Shown: positions 33,530 through 42,345 of the stretch, in pieces | How the letters are laid out: each line of letters starts with the position of its first letter | Position numbering within the stretch: the stretch's first letter is position 1 | Assembly (NCBI GenBank): GCA_020636195.1 | Contig: JACJYH010000005.1 | Coordinates: 124,001 to 188,000 of the forward strand | DNA: 64,000 nt | Source of the DNA: Lewinellaceae bacterium | GTDB taxonomy: Bacteria > Bacteroidota > Bacteroidia > Chitinophagales > Saprospiraceae | Direction of reading: 5' to 3' | Translations under genes and position numbers: made by a program | The notes under the pieces: generated by a model | Database searches by the model: none | Told to the model about the DNA's origin: nothing | The model's input: the letters and a program-made list of their open reading frames with translations, nothing else

Positions 33530-34684
33530 TTAAGACGGATCATTTATTTTATGGTAACAGACCATTCCATCACTTGCAAATACGTGATAGACTTCCAGAT
33601 GTATATGGAAAATTTTAAAATAACTTATCTTTAACATTTGAAGCTCATCATGCGTCAATTCACTATTGGTCAAATTTATTGTACAACCTCCAAATCCGCC
33701 ACCCATCATTCGGGCGCCAGCAATTGATAAATTATTTTGAGCAAATTCTACAAGCCAATCTAATTCCGAACACGATACTTCGTAGAGGTTTCTCAGATCA
33801 TGGTGACTTTCATTCAATAATGTCCCAATAAGCTGGATATTTCCTTCCTGGAGGGCTCTTTCAGTTTGCTTTACTCTGTTTTGCTCAGCAATCACATACT
33901 TTGCCCTTTTAAAACTTATGGCGTCTATGTTATCCTGTGATTTTTCTAATTCTGCCATAGTGACATCCACAAGGAAAGAATAATTCATTCCTAAAGTATG
34001 ATTTAATTGCCTGAGAGCTATCCTGCTTTCCAGGGATCGGGTATTGTATTCAGAATCCACCAAATGATGTTTAACACCGGAATTGAAGAGATAAAAATGC
34101 CAATGCTTCGGAATGGGGATATATTTTCTAGCGCCGTTACTACAATTGAACGCCATGGCATGCTGTGCCTTAGAGAAAAATATGGCGGTTTGATCCATGG
34201 TACCTCCTTGGAGGCCGTTACCTTTTTCTATTTGGATGGCTTTGTTTAAAAGTGCTTCTTTTGTAGATGAAAATCCCAGAATGATGTCAAACAATTGAAC
34301 GATACCACATACCAATGCAGATGACGATGACAAACCCGCTCCAATAGGCAAATTTCCACCAAAACCTATCTGCACAGCTTTGGGTGGTTGAAGTTGAGAA
34401 ACAGTATCGTAGAAAAATCTTTTCCAACCCGAAGGAGGTTGGTTTGGATCATAGATGTATTCTTCATCTAAGTCAATTGAGAGTATTCTGGTGGTATTGT
34501 CTTCAGAATATTTGGCAAAAAAGTGGATACCCATGTCAATTGCAAATGGTATGACGGTGCCACCATGATAGTCGATATGTTCACCAATGATATTGGCTCT
34601 TCCAGGAGCAAAACAATAAAATTCCTCACTTCCAAAAATCCTATTGAAAGTATTTTTAATGCTGTCTTTATTTCTTTGAAGCAT
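33530..34684 (-). CDS. galK: Galactokinase
   Basis: The start is taken at the ATG at 34684 (MLQRNKDSIKNTFNRIFG); an upstream extension of 23 codons lies inside the preceding gene. The roughly 384-residue GHMP kinase phosphorylates galactose at C1. Visible motifs are the galactokinase signature GRANIIGEHIDYHGG, the ATP-binding PIGAGLSSSSALVCG and the C-terminal GGGFGGCTINL. The Asp of the catalytic pair lies in GGTMDQTAIFF. The gene overlaps the TonB-domain gene by 17 bases. No galT or galE is visible next to it, so the rest of the Leloir pathway must be elsewhere. Confidence 0.93.
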   Translation of the reverse strand: MLQRNKDSIKNTFNRIFGSEEFYCFAPGRANIIGEHIDYHGGTVIPFAIDMGIHFFAKYSEDNTTRILSIDLDEEYIYDPNQPPSGWKRFFYDTVSQLQPPKAVQIGFGGNLPIGAGLSSSSALVCGIVQLFDIILGFSSTKEALLNKAIQIEKGNGLQGGTMDQTAIFFSKAQHAMAFNCSNGARKYIPIPKHWHFYLFNSGVKHHLVDSEYNTRSLESRIALRQLNHTLGMNYSFLVDVTMAELEKSQDNIDAISFKRAKYVIAEQNRVKQTERALQEGNIQLIGTLLNESHHDLRNLYEVSCSELDWLVEFAQNNLSIAGARMMGGGFGGCTINLTNSELTHDELQMLKISYFKIFHIHLEVYHVFASDGMVCYHKINDPS

Positions 34685-35120
34685 TGTGCACTGCGATGCT
34701 ATAGGAGAACACGGTAGTTTCTTTTGGTTCCTCAGGTGCCAATGTAGGAACAAAATTATAATGATAAGAATGTTCCTGTGAACTCTCAGCCTTTTGTTGC
34801 GGCTGTGGAGCGGAATGGAAATGAATTCTAATGGTTTTGTGGAATGTTAATTTTAGTTTCCTTGGATTTTTTGGAACTATAAATTTTAATAATTTTACTA
34901 GCCTTACTGCTTCAGCATTGCAACTGTCATCTAACCCCGAAATGATTCTTGTATCTATGACATTACCGGAAATAGAAATGTCGTATTGTATTATCACTTC
35001 ACCTTTGATTTGTCCTGAGATGACAGCCGGTGGTAGCACCATGTTTTCAGAAATAAAGTCTTTCATGGCTTTATCTCCACCTTTAAAATACGGTTTTTTT
35101 ATGAATTTATCTTCCTTCAA
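34668..35120 (-). CDS. TonB C-terminal-domain protein without a membrane anchor
   Basis: The 150-residue product carries a TonB C-terminal domain at about residues 10-95 (YFKGGDKAMKDFISENMVLP, QIKGEVIIQYDISISGNV, AEAVRLVKLLKF). A Gln/Glu/Pro-rich tail follows. Unlike TonB energy transducers it has no N-terminal helix or signal peptide, so how it would reach the periplasm is unclear. The only start is TTG at 35120. The frame is the same as that of lpdA, whose TAA stop lies just four codons upstream; a three-codon minigene (ATG CAT CTT TGA) overlaps that TTG. It may be a relic, a reinitiation product or a readthrough extension. Confidence 0.6.
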   Translation of the reverse strand: MKEDKFIKKPYFKGGDKAMKDFISENMVLPPAVISGQIKGEVIIQYDISISGNVIDTRIISGLDDSCNAEAVRLVKLLKFIVPKNPRKLKLTFHKTIRIHFHSAPQPQQKAESSQEHSYHYNFVPTLAPEEPKETTVFSYSIAVHNASKK

Positions 35121-35132
35121 AGATGCATCCTT

Positions 35133-36539
35133 TTAAATATGCAAAGGTCTATTGTCAGTCGCTGCTAATGCGGCTTCCTTGAGCGCTTCAGTGTAAGTAG
35201 GATGTGGATGCGATATGCGTGACATGTCTTCTGCGCTAGCTCTAAATTCCATCAATGCAACTGCTTCCATAATAGCATCTGCAGCTCTAGGACCTACAAT
35301 GTGCACACCTAACAGCTCGTCTGTTTCTTGGTGGGCCAACACTTTGACCATGCCTTCCATATCCATACTAGCTCTAGATCTTCCAAGTGCTTTAAATGGG
35401 AATTTCCCCACTTTATATGGAATATTTTGGGTTTTTAATTCTTGTTCTGTATGTCCGACTGCAGATACTTCCGGCCACGTATATACTACACCCGGAATGA
35501 GATTGTAGTTGATATGTGGTTTTTGACCCGTCAAATACTCTGTAACATAAATGCCTTCTTCTTCAGCTTTATGTGCCAACATGGCGCCTTGAACTACATC
35601 CCCAATGGCATAAATATTTGGAACTGTTGTTTGCAAATGATCATTGACAGGAATTCTTCCTTTCTCGTCGGTTTTTATGCCAACTGCATCCAAATTTAGA
35701 CCTTCCGTGTATGGCTTGCGTCCAATAGCGATCAGACAATAATCCGCTTCAATGGAAAATGTGTCATCTTGGCCATTCTTTTTAACTTCAACTGTGCATT
35801 TTTTCTTATCCGCTTTTACAGTCGTAACACTGTGACCGAGATGGAACAACATGCCCTGTTTCTTTAATATTCTCTGTAATTCTTTTGAACAGTCCAAATC
35901 CATTGATGGTATAATACTGTCCAAAAACTCTACTACCTCAATTTCAGTACCCATTCTCATGAAAACAGAACCGAGTTCCAATCCTATGACACCACCTCCA
36001 ATGATGACCATTTTTTTAGGAATTTCGGTCAAACTCAGTGCTTCAGTGGATGTGATAACTCTGTTTTTATCGTAATTAAAAACCGCTGGTGTGAGTGGCT
36101 TTGATCCCGTTGCAATGATGATATCTTTTCCTTCTATTACTTCAACATCTCCGGAAATCGGCGTGATTTTAATTTGGTGCGGTGAGTTAAACGATCCAAC
36201 ACCATGGTACACATCGATTTTATTCTTTTTCATTAAAAACTCTATCCCCTTGCACGTCTGATCAACGACATCTTGCTTTCTTGCCATCATTTGAGGCAGG
36301 TCCACCTTTAAATCAGAAATTTGTATGCCGTGGGTTTTGAACTTCTCTTTTGCTGTATGGTAGTGTTCTGTGGAATCAAGAAGCGCTTTTGATGGTATGC
36401 ATCCCACATTAAGACATGTTCCACCCAATGTATTATATTTCTCAATGATGGCTACTTTTTTACCCAGTTGGGCAGCGCGAATTGCGCCAACATATCCGCC
36501 GGGACCTGAACCTATCACTATGACATCATATTGTTTCAT
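35133..36539 (-). CDS. lpdA: Dihydrolipoyl dehydrogenase
   Basis: The 468-residue flavoenzyme reoxidises lipoyl groups of 2-oxoacid dehydrogenase or glycine-cleavage complexes. It has the FAD dinucleotide fold (VIGSGPGGYVGAIRAAQLG), the redox disulfide Cys42/Cys47 in GGTCLNVGCIPSK, the NAD-binding IIGGGVIGLELGSVF, the second FAD motif YAIGDVVQGAMLAHKAEEEG and the C-terminal HPHPTYTEALKEA, where the second histidine (about 446) and Glu451 form the catalytic pair. It follows ricT by nine bases. The next frame, a TonB domain, lies in phase after its stop codon, which is unusual for this gene. Confidence 0.96.
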   Translation of the reverse strand: MKQYDVIVIGSGPGGYVGAIRAAQLGKKVAIIEKYNTLGGTCLNVGCIPSKALLDSTEHYHTAKEKFKTHGIQISDLKVDLPQMMARKQDVVDQTCKGIEFLMKKNKIDVYHGVGSFNSPHQIKITPISGDVEVIEGKDIIIATGSKPLTPAVFNYDKNRVITSTEALSLTEIPKKMVIIGGGVIGLELGSVFMRMGTEIEVVEFLDSIIPSMDLDCSKELQRILKKQGMLFHLGHSVTTVKADKKKCTVEVKKNGQDDTFSIEADYCLIAIGRKPYTEGLNLDAVGIKTDEKGRIPVNDHLQTTVPNIYAIGDVVQGAMLAHKAEEEGIYVTEYLTGQKPHINYNLIPGVVYTWPEVSAVGHTEQELKTQNIPYKVGKFPFKALGRSRASMDMEGMVKVLAHQETDELLGVHIVGPRAADAIMEAVALMEFRASAEDMSRISHPHPTYTEALKEAALAATDNRPLHI

Positions 36540-36548
36540 TGATTAACT

Positions 36549-37958
36549 TCAATTTTTGTCAGAATTGTTATTGTTTTGATTTGGCCTTTTGTGCTTTTTA
36601 TAAAATTTCTTTTTTCTTGGATTGGAGTTGTTAGTTGCATTATTTCCACCTTCATTACTTTGAGTGCTAGCAGAAGTCGCTGGTGCCTGGGTAGGTTTAT
36701 TTACCTGTTGAGGTTTGTTTGGTCTTGGGGCAGCATTGGTCGAAGCGTCTTTTGATGCCGGTTTTTGTGGTGCTGTATTTTGTGGTGCTGAAGGCGATGG
36801 TTTACGCCTATCATTATTGTTTCTCTTATTTCTATTTCTATTCTTTTTCTTGGGTTCGTGTTTTAGTTCAATCAAACCTGTAACGTCTTCATAATCGTGT
36901 TCTACGTCTTCGCTATCCCTGTCTACGACCTTCTGTTCAGGTGAATTTTCTATTAAATCTTCAGGAAACTTGCCACTTTTGTTGAGTTGTTTGATTTTCT
37001 TTGCCCTTTCGGTTGAAATGGCAATAAATGCGTTTCTGATTTTTTCATTGTCATAAGCATAATACAGCAAGCCTTTGAAAATATCTGTTTTGACCAGTTG
37101 TGCTCGCCCCAATTTAGTCTGTAGTACATCTGCATCTTCAGGAAAATCCTCCAATGCTTCCATGTAAGTATCCAATTCGTAATTGAGACAACACTTCAAT
37201 CTGCCGCATTGGCCAGATAGTTTGGACTGATTGATAGCGATGTTTTGGTATCTTGCCGATGCAGTGTTAACAGATTTAAAGTCAGAAAGCCATGTAGAAC
37301 AGCATAACTCTCTACCACATGAGCCTATGCCTCCAATTCTGGCAGACTCTTGCCTGGCACCGATTTGGCGCATTTCGATTTTTATTTTAAACGCCTTGGC
37401 ATACTCTTTCACCAATTCTCTAAAATCAATTCTTCCTTCAGCAGTATAGTAAAATGTCGCTTTCTTTTTATCGCCCTGAAAAGATACATCACCCAGTTTC
37501 ATGTCCACACCCAAAGTTCTGGCAATGACGCGCGCCTTAATCATGGTTTCTTTCTCCAATTGGCGAGCTTCTTCCAACTTTTCGATGTCTCTTTGATTTG
37601 CAATTCTTAGTATTTTTGATTGAATTTTGTCTTCAGAAACATACTTTTTCTTAAGTTGCAATCTGACCAAATCACCTGAAAGTGATATTTGGCCTACGTC
37701 ATATCCGCTGCCTGTTTCTACTACAACCATATCGCCTGTAATCGCTCTGATATGGGGCTCATTTATGAAAAAATCCTTGTGTGAGCCTTCCTTGAAGCTC
37801 ACTTCTACAATAGGATATTCACATGGATCGGATAAGTCCAAAACGGATATCCAATCGTAAGTGTTCATTTTATTACATCCACCTGTAAGACAGTGACCTT
37901 TGTTTCCACACCCACTTGGCGTTCCGCCGTTTGCAGAACCACAATTACTACATCCCAT
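36549..37958 (-). CDS. ricT: PSP1-domain protein, RicT-like, with basic Asn/Lys-rich tail
   Basis: The 469-residue protein starts with a cysteine cluster (Cys3, 6, 17, 23 and 28 in MGCSNCGSAN to GGCNKM), then the PSP1 domain (about 40-300): VVEVSFKEGSHKDFFI-like start, GDMVVVETGSGYDVGQ, and the conserved GGIGSCGRELCCSTWLSDF and LSGQCGRLKCCLNYE. In Bacillus RicT belongs to a Fe-S-containing complex that affects RNA processing and biofilm. The C-terminal third is low-complexity (KKKNRNRNKRNNN, then Pro/Ala/Asn), suggesting nucleic-acid contact. It is first in a leftward run with lpdA, the TonB-domain gene and galK. Confidence 0.85.
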   Translation of the reverse strand: MGCSNCGSANGGTPSGCGNKGHCLTGGCNKMNTYDWISVLDLSDPCEYPIVEVSFKEGSHKDFFINEPHIRAITGDMVVVETGSGYDVGQISLSGDLVRLQLKKKYVSEDKIQSKILRIANQRDIEKLEEARQLEKETMIKARVIARTLGVDMKLGDVSFQGDKKKATFYYTAEGRIDFRELVKEYAKAFKIKIEMRQIGARQESARIGGIGSCGRELCCSTWLSDFKSVNTASARYQNIAINQSKLSGQCGRLKCCLNYELDTYMEALEDFPEDADVLQTKLGRAQLVKTDIFKGLLYYAYDNEKIRNAFIAISTERAKKIKQLNKSGKFPEDLIENSPEQKVVDRDSEDVEHDYEDVTGLIELKHEPKKKNRNRNKRNNNDRRKPSPSAPQNTAPQKPASKDASTNAAPRPNKPQQVNKPTQAPATSASTQSNEGGNNATNNSNPRKKKFYKKHKRPNQNNNNSDKN

Positions 37959-38065
37959 GAATTTATATAACTTATAGAATTGTCAAAAATATATTATTGT
38001 GAACGACGATGAACTACTTTTTGATGAAATTCATTGACGAAATCACTTTTGCAACAGCAAAGCTG

Positions 38066-38073
38066 CAAAGATA
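38066..38073 (-). promoter_or_regulatory. Promoter -7 element before ricT
   Basis: TATCTTTG on the minus strand matches the Bacteroidota -7 consensus, about 108 bases before the ricT start. It is the best promoter for the ricT-lpdA-tonB-galK run. No well-spaced TTTG is seen. Confidence 0.45.
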
Positions 38074-38184
38074 ATAATAAAAATGAGAGGTGTTTTGTTT
38101 AACTTTTATCCAAAATCATAAATGGTGGATTTTCATTCTTTGTGAAGATGCTATGTAATGCAAACCGACATACTACACCTTATT

Positions 38185-38961
38185 TTATATATGTGGTTTG
38201 AGAATTCCGAATTGGATGAAGATGGAAACGATGATGACACCAATGAGGAGTCGATACGCCCAAATGTGTATTTTCTTAAATTGCTTGCCGTAATATGCAG
38301 TCAAAAAACCACCCAGCGACTGACCGACCGCCATCAATAAACCTATATCCCACCGCACCAATCCTTTCCAAGCAAATATGCATAATATAATCATTGTAAA
38401 TACGCTGACCACCAATGTTTTTATGATGTTGGCGGAGATGATGTCATATTTTCCAACTAATACCAATAATCCAAGGAAAAAGATGCCCATTCCCATCTGA
38501 ATAAATCCTCCGTAAAATCCTATTATAAGAAAAACGGGGATGAGAATCCAATGTGAGATTTTTTGTTCTATTTGATTTTGTATGAGCCATCGTTCCGGTT
38601 TGAAGAGAACTACCACAAGCATCAAAATCATCAGATATTTAAAGATGCTCAAGAAGGCTTCATTAGAAATAGTGACGGCAACTGAAGTACCTATGATGGC
38701 TCCAATCACGGTGATGGTGGCTATCAACTTCGTTTGCGTTGTTTGTAAAGGTTTGAAGTTAGAAAAACCTTTTAAGCTAGCCATAGACTGGAAAAGAATG
38801 CCGACTCTGTTGGTCCCATTGGCTATATTACCCGGAAGGCCAATCATATCGGTGAGCAAAGAAAGCGTAATCACTGATCCATTCCCTGCCATCGTATTGA
38901 TGACGCCGGCTGTAAAACTCCCAAGGAACGCAATTAATATTTGAACTGCGCTTAAATCCAT
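38185..38961 (-). CDS. TSUP-family membrane permease (TauE/SafE)
   Basis: The 258-residue inner-membrane protein has seven to eight hydrophobic helices. The N-terminal half holds ILIAFLGSFTAGVINTMAGNGSVI with the family's GxxxAGxINTxxGxG motif, and the second half has GFYGGFIQMGMGIFFL. TSUP proteins move sulfite, sulfoacetate or other small organosulfur anions out of the cell, but the substrate differs between members and is not given here. It lies 67 bases after mce in the same direction, so it may belong to the mce unit. No sulfur-metabolism genes are visible next to it. Confidence 0.88.
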   Translation of the reverse strand: MDLSAVQILIAFLGSFTAGVINTMAGNGSVITLSLLTDMIGLPGNIANGTNRVGILFQSMASLKGFSNFKPLQTTQTKLIATITVIGAIIGTSVAVTISNEAFLSIFKYLMILMLVVVLFKPERWLIQNQIEQKISHWILIPVFLIIGFYGGFIQMGMGIFFLGLLVLVGKYDIISANIIKTLVVSVFTMIILCIFAWKGLVRWDIGLLMAVGQSLGGFLTAYYGKQFKKIHIWAYRLLIGVIIVSIFIQFGILKPHI

Positions 38962-39028
38962 GGATGAATGGAACTTTGAAATGGTGGATTGTAGAACTGT
39001 GCTCTACAAATGGTCATAGGGCCGTCTG

Positions 39029-39436
39029 TCACTCTCTGATTTCTTGGCACAATTCTATAAGAACTCCATGTGTATGTTTAGGGTGGAGGAAACAAATCAA
39101 TTTGTTATCCGCACCTCGCTTCGGTGTATCATGTATCAGCTGAAATCCTTCGTTCACCAATCTTTGCATTTCGGCATGAATATCATCCACATCAAAGGCG
39201 ATATGATGTATGCCTTCACCGCGTTTTTCAATAAACTTTGCTATTGGACTTGCATCAGATAAAGCTTGCAAAAGCTCGATTTTATTTTCACCACTTTTGA
39301 AAAATAGGGTTTCCACATGTTCGCTTTCTACAATCTCCCTTTTGTAGGCCATTGTATTTAAGATGGCTGCATACGTTTTTTCGGATTTTGCAAGGTCTTT
39401 TACCGCAATGCCTAAATGCTCTATCTTGCCTATCAT
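39029..39436 (-). CDS. mce: Methylmalonyl-CoA epimerase
   Basis: The 135-residue vicinal-oxygen-chelate protein starts GKIEHLGIAVKDL with the first metal-binding histidine (His7). It continues with GEGIHHIAFDVDDIHAEM (second half-repeat histidine) and ends HGVLIELCQ, whose Glu completes the metal site. It converts (R)- and (S)-methylmalonyl-CoA in propionate and odd-chain metabolism. It sits two bases after the large surface-protein gene in the same direction, an odd pairing that is probably only a shared transcript. The mutase subunits are not in the window. Confidence 0.93.
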   Translation of the reverse strand: MIGKIEHLGIAVKDLAKSEKTYAAILNTMAYKREIVESEHVETLFFKSGENKIELLQALSDASPIAKFIEKRGEGIHHIAFDVDDIHAEMQRLVNEGFQLIHDTPKRGADNKLICFLHPKHTHGVLIELCQEIRE

Positions 39437-39438
39437 TA

Positions 39439-42228
39439 TTATCGTATCAAAGTGACGTCACCTTTCACACTGGCGGAAAATCTGTTATACTTATATCTCA
39501 CTGCATAGATATAGGTATCCGGTGGTGCCGGTTCGTTGTTGTGTGTGCCATTCCACTCTTCATTGATATTTGTGGTGCTAAAAACCTCCTGACCCCATCT
39601 ATTGAAGACTAAAAACTGATAATCTGTGATCTTTTCAAGGCAGATAATGCTGTCTCTGATTGGGCCAAAGGTGCGGTTTCTGATGGTCAAGGTGTCATTT
39701 GTGCCCCCGCTTAAACCTACGCCTCCCGGAAAGAAAACATGTGCGTACCTTAGATACTGTACAAATTGTGACTCCGCCAATTCAAAATCCGCAGAAGCTG
39801 TATTATTACAAGGGTCTTTGATGGTTACAGAGTATTTTCCGGGATCGGAGACGTTGATGTAAGCATTTGTAGAGCCATTGGACCACAAATATGAATAGTT
39901 TCCATCTTGATTTGCTAATGCATTTAATCTTACCGTTTCATCACTACATAATGTTTTAAAATCGGCATAAATGGATGCTTCAAAACTATTAAAATTAATT
40001 GTGATTGCATTAGTTGCGGTATTTCCACACAAATCAGTAACTGTGACAGAATAAGTGTTACTTATGGAGACATCGGTGTAAGCATCTGTGGATCCATTGG
40101 ACCATTTGTACTTAAAGTTTTCTCCATTAACATCTGTTACTGCATTCAATCTTATTGTATCCGAACACGGATTGCTATTATCTGGAATAATTTCTACTTT
40201 TTGGATACCCTTACCTTCAAATTTAATTTCAATTGAACTAATTGCCGAGTTTCCACATAAATCCGTAGCAGTGACAGTATATGTAGATGTCATCGTTACT
40301 ACCGGTGAGATAGACTCTGTTTTTTCTCCTGTACTCCAACTAAAAGAGACAGGTGTTAAATCAGTGTAACCATGTATAGCAGTTAATGTTCCTGATGCTT
40401 CACCTTTGATACAATCCACAATATAACCATCTTTTTCAATAGTCACAGTACTCAATGGAATTGGTTTTACCGCAGTTGCGGAAGTAGTGGCCACTTCATC
40501 GCAGCTATCCACAATCGTGACGCTATATGTACCTGGAGTGACTCTGATCGTTTCAGAGGTTTCACCGGTACTCCATTTAATGGACTTTACAGGTGGTTTC
40601 CCAGAAGTGATAAATGATGTTAATTGTATTTTATTATCAGCACAGTAGCCTTCATAACTACTTGATATAATCACAGACGGAGTATTATATCTCTCCAATT
40701 TGGCGGTGTCACATAAAATATAGCACACTTTTTCGTCTATGGTAACCATGACAGAGTGCTTTTCTGTATCGTGTACCCTGAGGGTATCTGTGGTTTCTCC
40801 TGAATCCCACAAATACGCAGGTTCTTTTTCCAGACCTTTCACACTAGCATCAAATAGCCAATCAATTTGTTCATTTGGACAAAATCTATCCACCTTAAGT
40901 GAAAGTACGGGAATATTGAAGTTAAATGGTCCCTGATGTTGTGGGAAACGCTGTAGGTCTTGTTGAGTCTCTCTACTTTCCATTTTCATGTCTTCTTCGA
41001 AAATATCGATGTTCGAAACAGTGAAATCCGGTAATTCTTGTTCGCAAAGCGAGCTACCATCGGGGTTTAATTTGATGAGTGCGGGTACGAGCGATGTACC
41101 ATCAATCTGCGTACAAAAAATCATGACGCCACCATCTGCGGTTGCAGATATAGAACCCAAATCTTCAGCAGGGACTTCCACTCTGTCAAAATACTTTTTA
41201 TATTCAATTGTGCCATTTGGATTCAATTTTACCGCAAAGTGATGGGTTTTTTTCGTGGTAGCAGATGTCCAATAACCAAATAATACATAATCACCATTCA
41301 GGTCTCTCACTGCATCTATCACGTGAAGTGTATCATTTCCAATAGAGAATTTTTTAGCAGTGATAGGTGCAGATGATGTATCAGTTGCAAAGAAACTAAT
41401 ACCATTTTCGTGATTTCCTACGATATTAAATATGGTATCTTGATATTTGAATGCAGCAACCGGTTTCACAATTGCTCCGAATACAGGATAGTACTTTGAT
41501 GTAAGCAAATTACCTAAAGTGTCTGTCTCTACAAAAAAACTAAATTGGTCAAAACCAGTCATCAAAAGGGTAGTGTCAGAGCTGATGTGCAGTGAAGTTA
41601 CAGCACCCCAATTTACTTTTGTATTTCCCTTCAACTCATGTGACCATAAGACACTTTGATCATATGCCCTTTTTTGTAGGTATGTCACTGAATCGGAATT
41701 GAAAACTTGGAATAATGCTCCATTATAGTTTCTTAAAATATTTTCTCCATCGTAATAATCATTTCCATAGCTTCCCATTACTGCATTTTGGAAGGACAAT
41801 GTATCCAAATTCACACCTGCCGATAGTGAACCCATTGTTCTGCTTGTAAGTCCATTATTCGTGCTAAACACTGCAAAATATAGTGAATCATTATCTCCTT
41901 CGACGATGGATGACTTATTGTATGCGATATTGAGAAAATCATCTTTCAATGCTATCCGCTTTGAAAATTTTACATCACCTTTTGGTTCAAATGTGGTAAT
42001 GATCAAGGTATCAGTTTTTACCTTTGAATTGAAATCTTCAAATTCTTCCACACACAATGTCGCATAGTTGCCGGATTTCGTCTGTGTACCTGATAAAAGT
42101 ACCACGTTTCTGTCACCATCAGAGTTATACAACCGATGAAAAGATTGCTGTGCATGGGTAATACCAATGGCACATATCAAAACAAGTAAGGATGTCAAAG
42201 TCCGAAGAAATGGAAATTTTTTAGGCAT
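39439..42228 (-). CDS. Large surface protein with gliding-motility-associated (T9SS type B) C-terminus
   Basis: The 929-residue product starts with a signal peptide (to about residue 26, CAIGITHAQQ). About 30-440 is a propeller-like region with repeats of TxxGDYxxFGY and xLNPDGS-type strands (LNPNGTIEYKKYFD, LNPDGSSLCEQELP). About 450-830 is a series of SprB/Ig-like modules with the shared strands KWSTGETSETIRV, WSTGEKTESISPV and WSNGSTDAYTDVS, and TDLCGNTATNAI. The end is the CHU_C domain, with the marks YQFLVFNRWGQEVFST, EWNGTHNNEPAPPDTYIYAV and GDVTLIR. Such ends direct proteins through T9SS to the cell surface. It leads a transcript with mce. Confidence 0.9.
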   Translation of the reverse strand: MPKKFPFLRTLTSLLVLICAIGITHAQQSFHRLYNSDGDRNVVLLSGTQTKSGNYATLCVEEFEDFNSKVKTDTLIITTFEPKGDVKFSKRIALKDDFLNIAYNKSSIVEGDNDSLYFAVFSTNNGLTSRTMGSLSAGVNLDTLSFQNAVMGSYGNDYYDGENILRNYNGALFQVFNSDSVTYLQKRAYDQSVLWSHELKGNTKVNWGAVTSLHISSDTTLLMTGFDQFSFFVETDTLGNLLTSKYYPVFGAIVKPVAAFKYQDTIFNIVGNHENGISFFATDTSSAPITAKKFSIGNDTLHVIDAVRDLNGDYVLFGYWTSATTKKTHHFAVKLNPNGTIEYKKYFDRVEVPAEDLGSISATADGGVMIFCTQIDGTSLVPALIKLNPDGSSLCEQELPDFTVSNIDIFEEDMKMESRETQQDLQRFPQHQGPFNFNIPVLSLKVDRFCPNEQIDWLFDASVKGLEKEPAYLWDSGETTDTLRVHDTEKHSVMVTIDEKVCYILCDTAKLERYNTPSVIISSSYEGYCADNKIQLTSFITSGKPPVKSIKWSTGETSETIRVTPGTYSVTIVDSCDEVATTSATAVKPIPLSTVTIEKDGYIVDCIKGEASGTLTAIHGYTDLTPVSFSWSTGEKTESISPVVTMTSTYTVTATDLCGNSAISSIEIKFEGKGIQKVEIIPDNSNPCSDTIRLNAVTDVNGENFKYKWSNGSTDAYTDVSISNTYSVTVTDLCGNTATNAITINFNSFEASIYADFKTLCSDETVRLNALANQDGNYSYLWSNGSTNAYINVSDPGKYSVTIKDPCNNTASADFELAESQFVQYLRYAHVFFPGGVGLSGGTNDTLTIRNRTFGPIRDSIICLEKITDYQFLVFNRWGQEVFSTTNINEEWNGTHNNEPAPPDTYIYAVRYKYNRFSASVKGDVTLIR

Positions 42229-42244
42229 AAAAAAAAGATTTATA

Positions 42245-42307
42245 GTACTTTTAATACGGTAAAAGTACGATTTAAGTTTGAATAGACAAAAGTACGGTAT
42301 ATATTTG
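42245..42307. promoter_or_regulatory. Divergent promoters of the surface protein and ndpA, with leader hairpin
   Basis: On the plus strand TTTG (42277-42280) and TATATTTG (42300-42307) are 19 bases apart, a near-ideal promoter for the nucleoid-associated gene. On the minus strand TACTTTTG (42287-42294) can serve the surface-protein gene. The inverted repeat GTACTTTT/AAAAGTAC (42245-42268) lies in the leftward leader. Confidence 0.7.
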
Positions 42308-42345
42308 TAATTTATTTTATAATTCTAAAGATTGCTGTTTAAATT

